Of a stretch of 47,846 nucleotides of DNA, positions 1 to 7,582 are shown piece by piece (position 1 is the first letter of the stretch; every line of letters begins with the position of its first letter). The notes beneath the pieces were generated by a model, which saw only the letters and a list, made by a program, of their open reading frames with translations, had not been told where the DNA came from and did no database searches. Both the position numbers and the translations under genes were made by a program. Origin of the DNA: a bacterium (GTDB taxonomy: Bacteria > Fibrobacterota > Fibrobacteria > UBA11236); contig OMJM01000054.1 in the NCBI GenBank assembly GCA_900299345.1, forward strand, positions 1-47,846, given 5' to 3'.

Positions 1-324
1 CTGGCGGTTCTGAAAATCCTGTCCGATACGACCTTTCTCGCAGACATGCGGGAGCGGATGGCCTTGTTGCGGAGTGAACTGGAAAAACGGGTGAAGGAGA
101 AATCCGCCGCCGGACTTTCCATCGGTCCTATGTCGGGCAAGGGATTTCTCATCGGCATCAAATGGGGCGGTGATCTTGTGGCATTGCTGATGAAGTTGCG
201 TTCGCAAGGTGTGCTGGCGCACCGGGCCGGAACGGATGTGCTGCGCCTGCTGCCGCCGCTCACGCTTTCCCGCGATGAGATTCGAGAATTGCTGGAAGCA
301 TTGGATCGAAGTTTGTCTGCATGA
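1..324 (+). CDS. argD: C-terminal part of a class III aminotransferase, acetylornithine aminotransferase-like (5' truncated)
   Basis: The reading frame is open from the first base of the window, so only the last 107 residues are present. They contain a GKGFLIGIKW strand and a RLLPPLTLSRDEIRELLEAL tail, which match the C-terminal small domain of PLP-dependent class III aminotransferases. The closest match by eye is ArgD/AstC, which transaminates N-acetylornithine in arginine synthesis. The catalytic lysine and PLP site lie upstream, outside the window. The stop overlaps the next gene's start by four bases (ATGA), so the two are probably co-transcribed. Other omega-aminotransferases of the same class cannot be excluded from this fragment. 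Confidence 0.72.
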   Translation: MAVLKILSDTTFLADMRERMALLRSELEKRVKEKSAAGLSIGPMSGKGFLIGIKWGGDLVALLMKLRSQGVLAHRAGTDVLRLLPPLTLSRDEIRELLEALDRSLSA

Positions 325-857
325 AAAAGATTGGCATCCTGTTGTTGATGGTCTGCGCAGGTCCGGTTTTCGCGCAGAACTTCGCCATGGACGCGGATGC
401 ATCCTTTGCCCACCATGACTTTCAATTGGGTCTACGCGCGGGTTGGGAAGGACAGTGGCGTGGCATCCATCCATCGCTGTTCGCGGAGTTCGAGGGGCGG
501 CCTTATCTTAATACCGTGTTGGTTCAGGAATCCGACCATTTCTATTACCAGTTCCGTGAGGTGCGTCTGGGATTGGGTCCCGGAGGGACGCTTTCGATCC
601 CGTTCTGGAACAAAGGGTTCTTCACGGTGGGAGGCGGAGTTTTGTCCAGCTTCGGTTTTTATCTGGGCTCCAATCACGAGGGCAAGGATTATTGGGTGGG
701 ATGGCTGGAGACGGGTTTTCGTTTTGTGCCCGCGAAACATGTTTTCATCGAGCCGTTGTATCGATTTGAACCCCGGAGAGATGCGGGTTCGCATCGGGTG
801 GGCATTATTGTGGGATTCCGTAATCCCGAAGGTTTGATTTTTCCGGGACAGGATTAG
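321..857 (+). CDS. Small outer-membrane beta-barrel protein, function unknown
   Basis: A 178-residue protein with a clear signal peptide: a KK start, a hydrophobic core and a cut after VFA-Q near residue 19. The mature part alternates polar and aromatic residues in short strands rich in Gly, Phe and Tyr (for example GLRAGWEGQW and VGWLETGFRFV), as in 8-stranded outer-membrane barrels. I do not recognise a named family. It overlaps the upstream aminotransferase gene by ATGA and is followed directly by the next secreted protein. Its style resembles the barrel protein at 3061-3591, so the two may be distant relatives. Confidence 0.7.
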   Translation: MKKIGILLLMVCAGPVFAQNFAMDADASFAHHDFQLGLRAGWEGQWRGIHPSLFAEFEGRPYLNTVLVQESDHFYYQFREVRLGLGPGGTLSIPFWNKGFFTVGGGVLSSFGFYLGSNHEGKDYWVGWLETGFRFVPAKHVFIEPLYRFEPRRDAGSHRVGIIVGFRNPEGLIFPGQD

Positions 858-1316
858 ATGCTCTTCTTCAGACATCGAACGTGGATGCTCGTCGCATTAT
901 TGTGGCTTTGCAGTGGGTTCACCTGTCAGGACAACAATGAATACAACGATTACCAAAACGACTGCACCCTCCCTCCCTCCGGTTGCACAAGTACGGTCCC
1001 GTCGACGGCAGTGCTTACCATCCAGGTTTCCGATCCCGCGTCCTTGGTTTCCATTTACAAAGGACCTTATTTTGAGACGGGGACGTTGATATCGAAGGAT
1101 TATCCGCCAGGGGTGGGAGTCCGAACCTGGAGTATGTCGTTGCCGCTGGGGGATTACTCGGCCACCGCCATGTACATCATCAACGGCGACACCATCGTCA
1201 AGGTGGACGGAGACAATCTCGATTACACGTCGCACGACACGTGCAACGGCACCTGTTATACGGCGGATAATGGCGATGTCGATCTGCGTCTGGACACGGA
1301 CAAGTTGCCCAAGTAG
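858..1316 (+). CDS. Secreted hypothetical protein with paired cysteines
   Basis: The ATG directly abuts the TAG of the gene before it. The 152-residue product has a hydrophobic N-terminus (residues 8-20) ending near GFTCQ. The cysteine there lacks a canonical lipobox, so simple secretion is more likely than lipidation. An N-terminal cluster of three cysteines and a later C-x3-C pair suggest disulfides in the periplasm. The middle part (LTIQVSDPASLVSIYKGP) looks like a beta-sandwich. No family is recognised. It sits in a four-gene same-strand run with short spacings. Confidence 0.6.
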   Translation: MLFFRHRTWMLVALLWLCSGFTCQDNNEYNDYQNDCTLPPSGCTSTVPSTAVLTIQVSDPASLVSIYKGPYFETGTLISKDYPPGVGVRTWSMSLPLGDYSATAMYIINGDTIVKVDGDNLDYTSHDTCNGTCYTADNGDVDLRLDTDKLPK

Positions 1317-1326
1317 TCGGTAAGCG

Positions 1327-2334
1327 ATGGCTCCCATATCTCAACCCCGCTGGAGACGATTCCTTCCTTGGATCGTTTTTCTCGTCGTCATCATTGCAGC
1401 GTTGTGTTTCCATCGCTGCTCCGAAAACAAAACGCCGGTAATTCCGGAACCGCCAAAGGATTCGATCCCTGCGGTTCGATCTGCCCCTTTGGAGACGGCT
1501 GTTGTTGCGGTGGATACAGCGAAACCACTTCACTTCCATGCGAAAACCATCGCAGTCTCAGAGCCAGTCGAAAAGCCGAGTGGCTTCACCAAAGACACTT
1601 TGCCGTATGTGTTTCCCAATCCATGGGGCGGACGGCATTTCGATTCCGTCACTGTGGGTCTGTTCTGCCGCGAGGATTGTCTGATCCTTTATTCACTCGA
1701 GGACAGCGTGCATCTGCGCAGCTACGAACGGCCTTTCACGTTCCGTCGTACCTCCAGATTGTGGTTCGCGGGGGTCTCCGCAAAGGGCAATCGGACGCCT
1801 GTGACCCGGTTGGATTATGTGATCGAGAAAAATCCCGGCAAGTGCAAAGGCAATTCCATGCCGGTATCTGTGCATGGCCGCGACGTGTGCGTCGACGTGT
1901 ACGAATGGCCTAATCGCGACAATGCGCAGCCCCGGGTCATGGTGAATCGCGAGCAAGCCGAAGATTCCTGCAACTCGGTTGGCAAACATCTTTGCAGTCT
2001 CGAGGAATGGCGCGCCGGTTGCCAAGGACCGGAGCAGTCGCGGTATCCGTACGGCGACAGCTACGATGAACGGTATTGCGCCGCCCAGCAATCCGGTTCT
2101 TCGCGCTCGGGCAGACTGCCCGCCTGCCGCTCGTACTACGGTCTTTACGATCTCACGGGCAACGTGTGGGAGTGGACCTCGACCCCGAATCCGGAGCGCG
2201 ACAACTTCTTTTTCGTGGCCGGGGGTAACTGGGACGCGGCCGAAAAAGGGACCTGCGGCCTTGCCAAATACAGTTTTTACCCCCAAAACGCCTATCCCGG
2301 GGTCGGGTTCCGCTGTTGTGCCGACGTGAAATAG
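1327..2334 (+). CDS. Membrane-anchored formylglycine-generating-enzyme-like (SUMF1/FGE-sulfatase domain) protein
   Basis: A 335-residue protein. Residues about 14-30 form one membrane anchor. Residues about 95-165 resemble the chitobiase C-terminal beta-sandwich (FYSLEDS/YERPF-type strands ending in an Asn-rich turn). The C-terminal half is an FGE-sulfatase fold with the hallmarks KHLCSLEEWRAGC, GLYDLTGNVWEWT, VAGGNW and a terminal GFRCC. In true formylglycine-generating enzymes this fold oxidises a sulfatase cysteine, but most bacterial relatives have other or unknown roles. The domain has extra cysteine pairs, which fits an exported, disulfide-bonded protein. No sulfatase gene lies nearby, so the substrate is unknown. 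Confidence 0.8.
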   Translation: MAPISQPRWRRFLPWIVFLVVIIAALCFHRCSENKTPVIPEPPKDSIPAVRSAPLETAVVAVDTAKPLHFHAKTIAVSEPVEKPSGFTKDTLPYVFPNPWGGRHFDSVTVGLFCREDCLILYSLEDSVHLRSYERPFTFRRTSRLWFAGVSAKGNRTPVTRLDYVIEKNPGKCKGNSMPVSVHGRDVCVDVYEWPNRDNAQPRVMVNREQAEDSCNSVGKHLCSLEEWRAGCQGPEQSRYPYGDSYDERYCAAQQSGSSRSGRLPACRSYYGLYDLTGNVWEWTSTPNPERDNFFFVAGGNWDAAEKGTCGLAKYSFYPQNAYPGVGFRCCADVK

Positions 2335-2360
2335 TGGCTTTTTCTGGTGAAAAGGAGTAT

Positions 2361-2382
2361 ATTATTCGTTGAAACGAATAAT
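2361..2382. promoter_or_regulatory. Perfect palindrome, probable operator overlapping a promoter
   Basis: Two perfectly complementary 10-base arms, ATTATTCGTT and AACGAATAAT, are separated by GA. The palindrome overlaps or directly follows possible -10 sequences (TATATT at 2358 or TATTAT at 2360), about 24 bases upstream of the start codon. A dimeric repressor of MarR/HxlR/TetR type bound here would block transcription of the oxidoreductase gene. The regulator is not identifiable in the window. Confidence 0.6.
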
Positions 2383-2405
2383 TAACCGTCACACAGGAGG
2401 CTCAC

Positions 2406-2981
2406 ATGAAAATCGCAATCATCGGAAAAGGCAATGTCGGTAGCGCGCTGCAGCGCGGGCTGGAAAAGGGGGGGCATGAGGTTCACGCCGTCGGCAATGC
2501 GCCGGTGCAGGTCAAGGAAGCGGCACAGGCCGCGCAGCTCGTGATTCTCGCTGTTCCGTTCGGCGCCATTGACGCAACGCTTGCCACGTTGGGTTCTTCC
2601 GTGGATGGGAAGGTTTTGGTGGACACGACCAACGCATTGACACCGGATTATCAGCTCGCGGTGGGATACACGACCAGCGGCGCGGAGGAATTACAGAAGA
2701 AGGCTCCCAAAGCCAAGGTCGTGAAGGCTTTCAACACGGTGTTCGCCGGAACCATGGACAGTGGCCATGTGAAGGGCGAACAGCTCTCCGCCTTTGTGGC
2801 GGCGGATGATGCGGATGCGAAAAGGACCGTGGCGGAACTGGCCAAGGGAATCGGCTTCGACGCCGTGGACGCCGGGCCGCTGAAGAACGCCCGCCTGCTG
2901 GAACCGATGGCCTATCTGAACATCCAGTTGGGCTATATGCTCGGCATGGGTCCGGAAATCGGGCTCAAGTTGGCGCACTGA
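2406..2981 (+). CDS. NADPH-dependent F420 reductase-like NAD(P)-binding oxidoreductase
   Basis: A 191-residue single Rossmann domain. It starts MKIAIIGKGNVGSAL (GxGxxG dinucleotide loop). The segment VILAVPFGAI and the conserved VKAFNTVF and MAYLNIQLGY elements are typical of the COG2085 family (F420:NADPH oxidoreductase-like, also found in species without F420). The true substrate in this organism is unknown and may be a small quinone or ketone. An AGGAGG ribosome site ends five bases before the ATG. The gene stands alone behind its own palindromic operator, which suggests substrate- or stress-induced control. Confidence 0.82.
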   Translation: MKIAIIGKGNVGSALQRGLEKGGHEVHAVGNAPVQVKEAAQAAQLVILAVPFGAIDATLATLGSSVDGKVLVDTTNALTPDYQLAVGYTTSGAEELQKKAPKAKVVKAFNTVFAGTMDSGHVKGEQLSAFVAADDADAKRTVAELAKGIGFDAVDAGPLKNARLLEPMAYLNIQLGYMLGMGPEIGLKLAH

Positions 2982-3023
2982 ACGCCCGGTCTTCCGAGCA
3001 GAAACAAAACGTTACGCGAATAA

Positions 3024-3058
3024 CAACAACCTGCCGGCATCTGCTTGGTAGGTTGTTG
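3024..3058 (+). promoter_or_regulatory. Stem-loop covering the ribosome-binding region of the next gene
   Basis: The arms CAACAACCTGCC (3024-3035) and GGTAGGTTGTTG (3047-3058) form a 12-bp stem with one G-T pair and an 11-base loop. The stem ends two bases before the GTG start at 3061, so the only Shine-Dalgarno-like bases (TAGG) are buried in it. No T-run follows, which argues against an intrinsic terminator. A translational control hairpin is possible. Confidence 0.5.
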
Positions 3059-3060
3059 GC

Positions 3061-3591
3061 GTGTCCTCCAGTCGCTGTGCAGTCCTGATTCTTTGCGGTG
3101 GGTTCCCTGTCCTCGCCCAGAAGACGCTTCTATTCAACGACGGGCATGTGTTTTTCGACACCCGCATCTCCAGTGATTCCCGCAATGTCCAGACCGGCGG
3201 CCGCATCGGCGACGAGGAGCAGGTCGGTGATTTTCGCGTGGGCGGATTTTTGGACATGGACTTCCGCCCGGTTCCGAGCGGGACACGCATCACACTTCTG
3301 CAGTCGAAGGAGTGGTATATCAAGAACGCGCCGTACTCCCTCGGTCCCGGCATGGCGGTGTTTTATCCCTGGCGCCGCAATCTTTTCCTGACCGCCGCCA
3401 CCGGAGCCTCGTACGCTTTCGCGAAGGACGGTGATTCACGGGGAGATCCGGGCTGGGCCGGATGGGTCGATCTCGGCATCCGGGTGCCGTGGATGGAATT
3501 CCTGAATTGGGGCGTGGCGTATCAGTATCATCCGTTGTCCGGAGTGCCGGATCATCGCATGGCGTTGCAGTTTAGGATGAGGGCGATATAA
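3061..3591 (+). CDS. Small outer-membrane beta-barrel protein
   Basis: A 176-residue product with a signal peptide ending near VLAQ (residue 19). It is followed by amphipathic strands rich in Gly and aromatics (WAGWVDLGIRVPWMEF, WGVAYQYHP) and ends in an LQFRMRAI strand. This is an outer-membrane barrel pattern without a recognised family. An in-frame TAG at 3049 means GTG at 3061 is the earliest possible start. The ribosome site is poor and lies in a hairpin. The gene converges on aspS with a four-base gap and no visible terminator. Confidence 0.62.
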   Translation: MSSSRCAVLILCGGFPVLAQKTLLFNDGHVFFDTRISSDSRNVQTGGRIGDEEQVGDFRVGGFLDMDFRPVPSGTRITLLQSKEWYIKNAPYSLGPGMAVFYPWRRNLFLTAATGASYAFAKDGDSRGDPGWAGWVDLGIRVPWMEFLNWGVAYQYHPLSGVPDHRMALQFRMRAI

Positions 3592-3595
3592 GAAG

Positions 3596-5395
3596 TTAAG
3601 GCGATTTTTCCTGCTTCAACTCTTTCAACACTTTCGGATCAATCTGAATATGCAGCTCGCGTAGCTGCTTCTCCAAAACCTCCGACGGTGCGCCCATCAT
3701 GAGATCCTGCGCCCGCTGGTTCATCGGGAACGCAATGACCTCGCGGATGCTTTCCTCCTGCGCCAGCAGCATCACCATGCGATCCACGCCCGGCGCGATG
3801 CCTCCGTGAGGCGGGGCTCCGAGCTTGAAGGCGTTGATCATGCCGCCGAATTTCTGGTTCACCACCTCGGGTCCGTACCCGGCGATCTCGAAGGCCTTGT
3901 ACATGATCTCCGGCTTGTGATTCCGGATCGCGCCCGAGGACAGCTCGATGCCGTTGCACACGATGTCGTACTGGTAGGCGAGGATGTCCAGCGGATCCTT
4001 GGTCTGCAGCGCTTCCATCCCGCCCTGCGGCATGGAGAACGGATTGTGCGAAAAGGCGATGCTTTTGTTTTCCTCGTCGTACTCGAACATCGGAAAGTCC
4101 ACGATCCAGCAGAAGCGGAACACGTCCTTCTCGATCAGATCGAGATCCTTGCCCAGCTTCACACGAATCTGTCCCGCGAGTTTCGCGGCCACGTCCTTCT
4201 TGTCGCAGATGAAGAATACCGCGTCGCCTTTTTCCGCGCCGCACAGGCCGCGCAGGGCTTCCATGTGCTCCGGCGAAAGGAACTTGGCTATGGGACCCTT
4301 CACGCCCTCCTCGTTGTACACGAGATAGGCGAGGCCCTTGGAGCCGATGCTTTGTGCGAAGTCCACCAGCTTGTCGAAGAAGCTGCGCGGCTGCGAGGCC
4401 ACATTCTTCACCGGAATCGCCCGCACCACGGCCCCGGATTTCACCGCGCCGGCAAAGGCCTGGAATCCGCTCTCGCGGAAAATGTCGGTGGCGTCGCGGA
4501 TCTCGATGGGGATGCGGAGGTCGGGTTTGTCCGTGCCGTACTTCAGCATGGCTTCCCGGAAGGGAATGCGCTTGAAGGGGATTCCGTCCACGCTCCATTT
4601 CGAAAACTCGGTGAACACGCCGTGGATGACCTGCTCCACCGCCGCGAACACGTCGTCCTGGGTCACGAAGCTCATCTCGATATCGAGCTGGTAGAATTCG
4701 CCCGGTGAACGATCCGCGCGGGCGTCCTCGTCGCGGAAACAGGGGGCGATCTGGAAATAGCGGTCAAAGCCCGCCACCATCAGCAGCTGCTTGAACTGCT
4801 GCGGCGCCTGCGGCAGCGCGTAGAAGCGGCCGGGATGTATGCGGCTGGGAACCAGAAAGTCGCGCGCGCCTTCGGGCGAACTGCTGGTGAGAATGGGCGT
4901 CTGGAATTCCGTGAAGCCCTGATCCGTCATGCGGCGGCGCAGCGAGGAAATGATCTGGCTGCGGAGCTGGACGTTGGCATGCAGCTTTTCGCGGCGGAGA
5001 TCCAGAAAACGGTACTTGAGGCGCAGTTCCTCGGGTCCGCCGTCTTTGTCGTCCACGAGGAAGGGCAGGGGATCAGCGAGAGACTGGATTTCCAGTTCAT
5101 CCACCACAACTTCGACCTCGCCAGTAGGCATGGACGGATTGACGGTATTCGCTTCGCGGGCCACTACATGTCCCACGATCGTGATCACGCTTTCATAGCG
5201 TAGTTTTGTCGCCGAGTCGAAAAAGGACCGTTCCGGGTGAAAAACCGCCTGGCTGACACCGTAATGATCGCGCAAATCGATGAAAAGAAACCGGCCATGG
5301 TCCCGGCGGCGAAACACCCACCCCGAAAGTTTGACGGTTTGGCCGACGTGTTCCTTGCGGAGCTGGCCACAGTTGTGCGAACGGTAGAGATGCAT
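3596..5395 (-). CDS. aspS: Aspartyl-tRNA synthetase, bacterial type, probably non-discriminating
   Basis: A 599-residue class IIb synthetase that charges tRNA with aspartate. An N-terminal OB anticodon-binding domain (about 1-110) carries FRRRDHG. Next come motif 2 ([21 protein letters not shown]), the bacterial GAD insertion domain (about 290-420) and motif 3 ([12 protein letters not shown]). Length and order are normal. His33 in the RRRDHG loop is the residue associated with non-discriminating enzymes, which also charge tRNA-Asn and need GatCAB; discriminating enzymes such as that of E. coli have Leu. The ATG follows a TACTAT -10 element and a short leader containing a GACCC/GGGTC hairpin, with no clear Shine-Dalgarno site. 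Confidence 0.97.
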   Translation of the reverse strand: MHLYRSHNCGQLRKEHVGQTVKLSGWVFRRRDHGRFLFIDLRDHYGVSQAVFHPERSFFDSATKLRYESVITIVGHVVAREANTVNPSMPTGEVEVVVDELEIQSLADPLPFLVDDKDGGPEELRLKYRFLDLRREKLHANVQLRSQIISSLRRRMTDQGFTEFQTPILTSSSPEGARDFLVPSRIHPGRFYALPQAPQQFKQLLMVAGFDRYFQIAPCFRDEDARADRSPGEFYQLDIEMSFVTQDDVFAAVEQVIHGVFTEFSKWSVDGIPFKRIPFREAMLKYGTDKPDLRIPIEIRDATDIFRESGFQAFAGAVKSGAVVRAIPVKNVASQPRSFFDKLVDFAQSIGSKGLAYLVYNEEGVKGPIAKFLSPEHMEALRGLCGAEKGDAVFFICDKKDVAAKLAGQIRVKLGKDLDLIEKDVFRFCWIVDFPMFEYDEENKSIAFSHNPFSMPQGGMEALQTKDPLDILAYQYDIVCNGIELSSGAIRNHKPEIMYKAFEIAGYGPEVVNQKFGGMINAFKLGAPPHGGIAPGVDRMVMLLAQEESIREVIAFPMNQRAQDLMMGAPSEVLEKQLRELHIQIDPKVLKELKQEKSP

Positions 5396-5402
5396 GATTT
5401 TT

Positions 5403-5426
5403 GACCCGGAAAGGGTCTAAATAGTA
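5403..5426 (-). promoter_or_regulatory. aspS promoter -10 region and leader hairpin
   Basis: On the minus strand TACTAT (5426-5421) is followed by TTAGACCC (5420-5413), and the leader can fold through GACCC (5417-5413) and GGGTC (5407-5403). TACTATTT also precedes tRNA-Met (29501-29494). TTAGACCC recurs at 12258 and 26907. No good -35 box was found. Confidence 0.45.
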
Positions 5427-5435
5427 GTTAGGATG

Positions 5436-5461
5436 GCTGGCTTCGACTTCGCTCAGCCAGC
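5436..5461. repeat. REP-like palindromic element, copy 1
   Basis: The arms GCTGGCT (5436-5442) and AGCCAGC (5455-5461) flank a core that reads CTGAGCGAAGTCGAAG on the minus strand. Copy 2 (5492-5517) has the related core CTGAGCGCAGCCGAGG on the plus strand. The two form an inverted pair between aspS and the CorC-type gene. Short palindromes with this kind of core are dispersed in many bacterial genomes. Confidence 0.5.
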
Positions 5462-5491
5462 GAATTTTCCCTAGGTTTCGCGATTTTCGCT

Positions 5492-5517
5492 GTGCCCTGA
5501 GCGCAGCCGAGGGGCAC
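5492..5517. repeat. REP-like palindromic element, copy 2
   Basis: The arms GTGCCC (5492-5497) and GGGCAC (5512-5517) enclose TGAGCGCAGCCGAG. It is the inverted partner of the element at 5436-5461 and lies just upstream of the CorC-type gene. Its GGAGG edge at 5518-5522 mimics a ribosome site but is badly spaced for every start candidate. Confidence 0.5.
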
Positions 5518-5565
5518 GGAGGTTTGTGCTACCTTGAGATGCTTCGAAACCCCGGATTTGATGCA

Positions 5566-6876
5566 ATGCGCGCGGTAGGGTGGGAAGCCCTCATTCTCCT
5601 TTTCCTCATAGTGGGGAACGGCCTTTTCGCCATGGCGGAAATCGCCTTGGTTTCCAGCCGCAAGACCCGGCTCCAGCATTGGGCGGACTCCGGAGATGCC
5701 AAGGCGCGCAAGGCCCTCGACCTACTCCACACCCCCGGGCATTTCCTCGCCATCATGCAGGTGGGCATGAGCCTGATCGCCATCATCGAAGGCGCGTATG
5801 GCGGCAAGGAGATCGCGGAGCACGTCGCCGGAATTTTGGCGCAATGGGGATGGTTCGGACGGTTTGCCGACGTAGCGGCGTTCTGGGTGGTGGTGCTGAT
5901 CATCGCCTTTCTTCAAATCTTGATCGGGGAACTGCTACCCAAGGCCGTGGCCTTCCGGTATGCCGAACCGATCGCGCGTCATGTATCCCGTCCCGTGGCG
6001 CGTCTGATCCAAATCGGTGCGCCGCTCATCAGCCTGCTCAACGCTTGCAACGAAGCCTTGCTGCGGTTCTTTGTGGGAAAGCCGAAGCATGAGGCCGCGA
6101 TGACGGAAGAGGAAATTTCCGTGGTGCTGACGCAGGGCGCCAAGGCCGGCGTGTTCAAGGAAAGTCAGCAGGACATGATGGAAAGCGTGATCGAAATGGG
6201 CGAGCGTCGCGTCACGTCGATCATGACCGCGCGTCCCGACATCGCGTGGATCGAGGCGGACGCGGAGATGAAGGACATTCGCGCCGTGTTGAAGGCCTCT
6301 CCGTTTTCCCGTTTTCCCGTGTGTGAAGGCAGTTTCGATTCGGTGCTCGGCGTGGTGCACACCAAGGATATCCTCGACCTCGTGCTGGCCGGAGAATCCG
6401 TGTCTCTGAAATCACTGGCCAAACCCATCACCGTCATTCCGGATTCCATCCCGGTGCTTAAGGCGCTGGAGGCCTTCCGCGCCTCGGGCGACACCATGGC
6501 GTTTGTAACGGACGAGTATGGCAGCATTCTGGGTCTGGTGACGTTGGACGACGTGCTCCGCAATATCCTCGGTGACATGGCTTCGGCGCAATCCAATGCA
6601 GGCGGTGACGAGGCGGTGAAGCGAGCCGACGGCTCGTGGCTCATCGACGGCACCAAGCCCATGGAGGAGATTCGCGAGATGCTGCAGGGCGGCACCGGCG
6701 AGGATGAGCAGGATTATCAGACGCTCGGCGGGTTCGTGATGGCGCGATTGGGCCGCATACCGCGCGCCGGGGATTATTTTGTGGCCAACGGTCGCCGCTA
6801 CGAAGTCGTGGACATGGACGGCCATCGCGTGGACAAGGTGCTGGTGACGGAAGAAGCGACGGAGGAAGCCGCATGA
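5566..6876 (+). CDS. CNNM/CorC (HlyC) family transporter with CBS pair
   Basis: A 436-residue membrane protein of the CNNM (DUF21) / tandem CBS / CorC-HlyC family. Relatives affect Mg2+ or Co2+ efflux, but are often misnamed haemolysins. The N-terminal DUF21 domain begins with the GNGLFAMAEIALVSSRK signature and has three to four membrane helices up to about residue 170. A CBS pair covers about residues 200-320. The C-terminal FAD-like CorC_HlyC domain carries DYQTLGGFVMARLGRIP. In-frame starts also exist at 5539 (ATG) and 5524 (TTG). I chose 5566 because it places the first helix immediately after the start, as in relatives. The stop overlaps the Crp/Fnr gene (ATGA). Confidence 0.88.
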   Translation: MRAVGWEALILLFLIVGNGLFAMAEIALVSSRKTRLQHWADSGDAKARKALDLLHTPGHFLAIMQVGMSLIAIIEGAYGGKEIAEHVAGILAQWGWFGRFADVAAFWVVVLIIAFLQILIGELLPKAVAFRYAEPIARHVSRPVARLIQIGAPLISLLNACNEALLRFFVGKPKHEAAMTEEEISVVLTQGAKAGVFKESQQDMMESVIEMGERRVTSIMTARPDIAWIEADAEMKDIRAVLKASPFSRFPVCEGSFDSVLGVVHTKDILDLVLAGESVSLKSLAKPITVIPDSIPVLKALEAFRASGDTMAFVTDEYGSILGLVTLDDVLRNILGDMASAQSNAGGDEAVKRADGSWLIDGTKPMEEIREMLQGGTGEDEQDYQTLGGFVMARLGRIPRAGDYFVANGRRYEVVDMDGHRVDKVLVTEEATEEAA

Positions 6877-7565
6877 TTGCGACTCATACCAATCTGATCA
6901 AGGGCGTGGATCTGTTTTCCTCGCTCACTGACGCGCAGCTCGGTTACATCGCGGGCATGACCGTTGAACAGATCCATGAGCGCGGCGAAACGATTTTCAA
7001 CCAGGCCGACAACAGCGAAACTTTTTTTCTGATCGCCAAGGGCTCGGTCAAGGTGCTGCTCGCCGGAGAAGACGGACGAGAAGCCATACTCGCGACCCTG
7101 GGTGAGGGGGATTTTTTCGGGGAGATGGCCTTGCTCGACGGTGAACCGCGTTCGGCCACGGTGCGCGCGGTGGCGAAGACCCGTCTTCTGGTGATCCATC
7201 GCGAAGATTTCCTGCTATGCCTGAAGAAACATCCCGATCTCGCGCTGGCTTTGCTGTCCGAAATGTCGCGCCGTTTGCGCGCCGCGGATCGGCAGATTTC
7301 CTCGCTGGCGTTGATGCGTGTTTACGGACGCGTGGCCACGACCTTGCTCAAGCTCATGGAGGAGCGCGGCATGCGCGTGCGCACCCGAGAGGGCAAGCCC
7401 ATTGTCGTGATTCACGGGCGTCCCACGCATCAGACCATCGCCGCCATGTCCGGCACCACGCGCGAAACCGTGACGCGCGTATTCAAGGCGCTGGAAGAGC
7501 GCGGCGCCATCGCCACGCCGGGTCGCGATCTAGTCATTCTCGAGGAAGATCGTCTGCGCTCCTGA
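6873..7565 (+). CDS. Crp/Fnr-family transcriptional regulator
   Basis: A 230-residue regulator. Residues about 20-130 form the cyclic-nucleotide-type jelly roll (GEGDFFGEMALLDGEPRSATVRA, including the FGE-x-ALL phosphate-binding-cassette pattern). A dimer helix follows, and about residues 160-225 form the Crp-type winged helix with the recognition segment TTRETVTRVFKALEERG. There is no FNR-type cysteine cluster, so oxygen sensing through an Fe-S cluster is unlikely. Cyclic AMP or another nucleotide is plausible. It is translationally coupled to the CBS transporter upstream. Its targets are unknown. Confidence 0.9.
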   Translation: MIATHTNLIKGVDLFSSLTDAQLGYIAGMTVEQIHERGETIFNQADNSETFFLIAKGSVKVLLAGEDGREAILATLGEGDFFGEMALLDGEPRSATVRAVAKTRLLVIHREDFLLCLKKHPDLALALLSEMSRRLRAADRQISSLALMRVYGRVATTLLKLMEERGMRVRTREGKPIVVIHGRPTHQTIAAMSGTTRETVTRVFKALEERGAIATPGRDLVILEEDRLRS

Positions 7566-7582
7566 GCGCGGCGGAATTCCGG

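Noticed and set aside
3806-4708. A 300-codon open frame opposite aspS.
   Set aside because: Its composition is that of a GC-rich antisense shadow (Leu/Val/His/Asp-rich, no motifs), and aspS is certain on the other strand.
5518-5541. TTG 5524 or ATG 5539 as start of the CorC-type gene using GGAGG at 5518.
   Set aside because: The GGAGG is one base from TTG 5524 and 16 bases from ATG 5539, both poor spacings, and it is the edge of a REP-like element. The alternative starts are noted but not preferred.
7217-7582. N-terminal extension of the PASTA reading frame.
   Set aside because: It overlaps the Crp/Fnr gene on the same strand and reads as Arg/His/Ala-rich shadow sequence. The membrane anchor begins right after ATG 7583.
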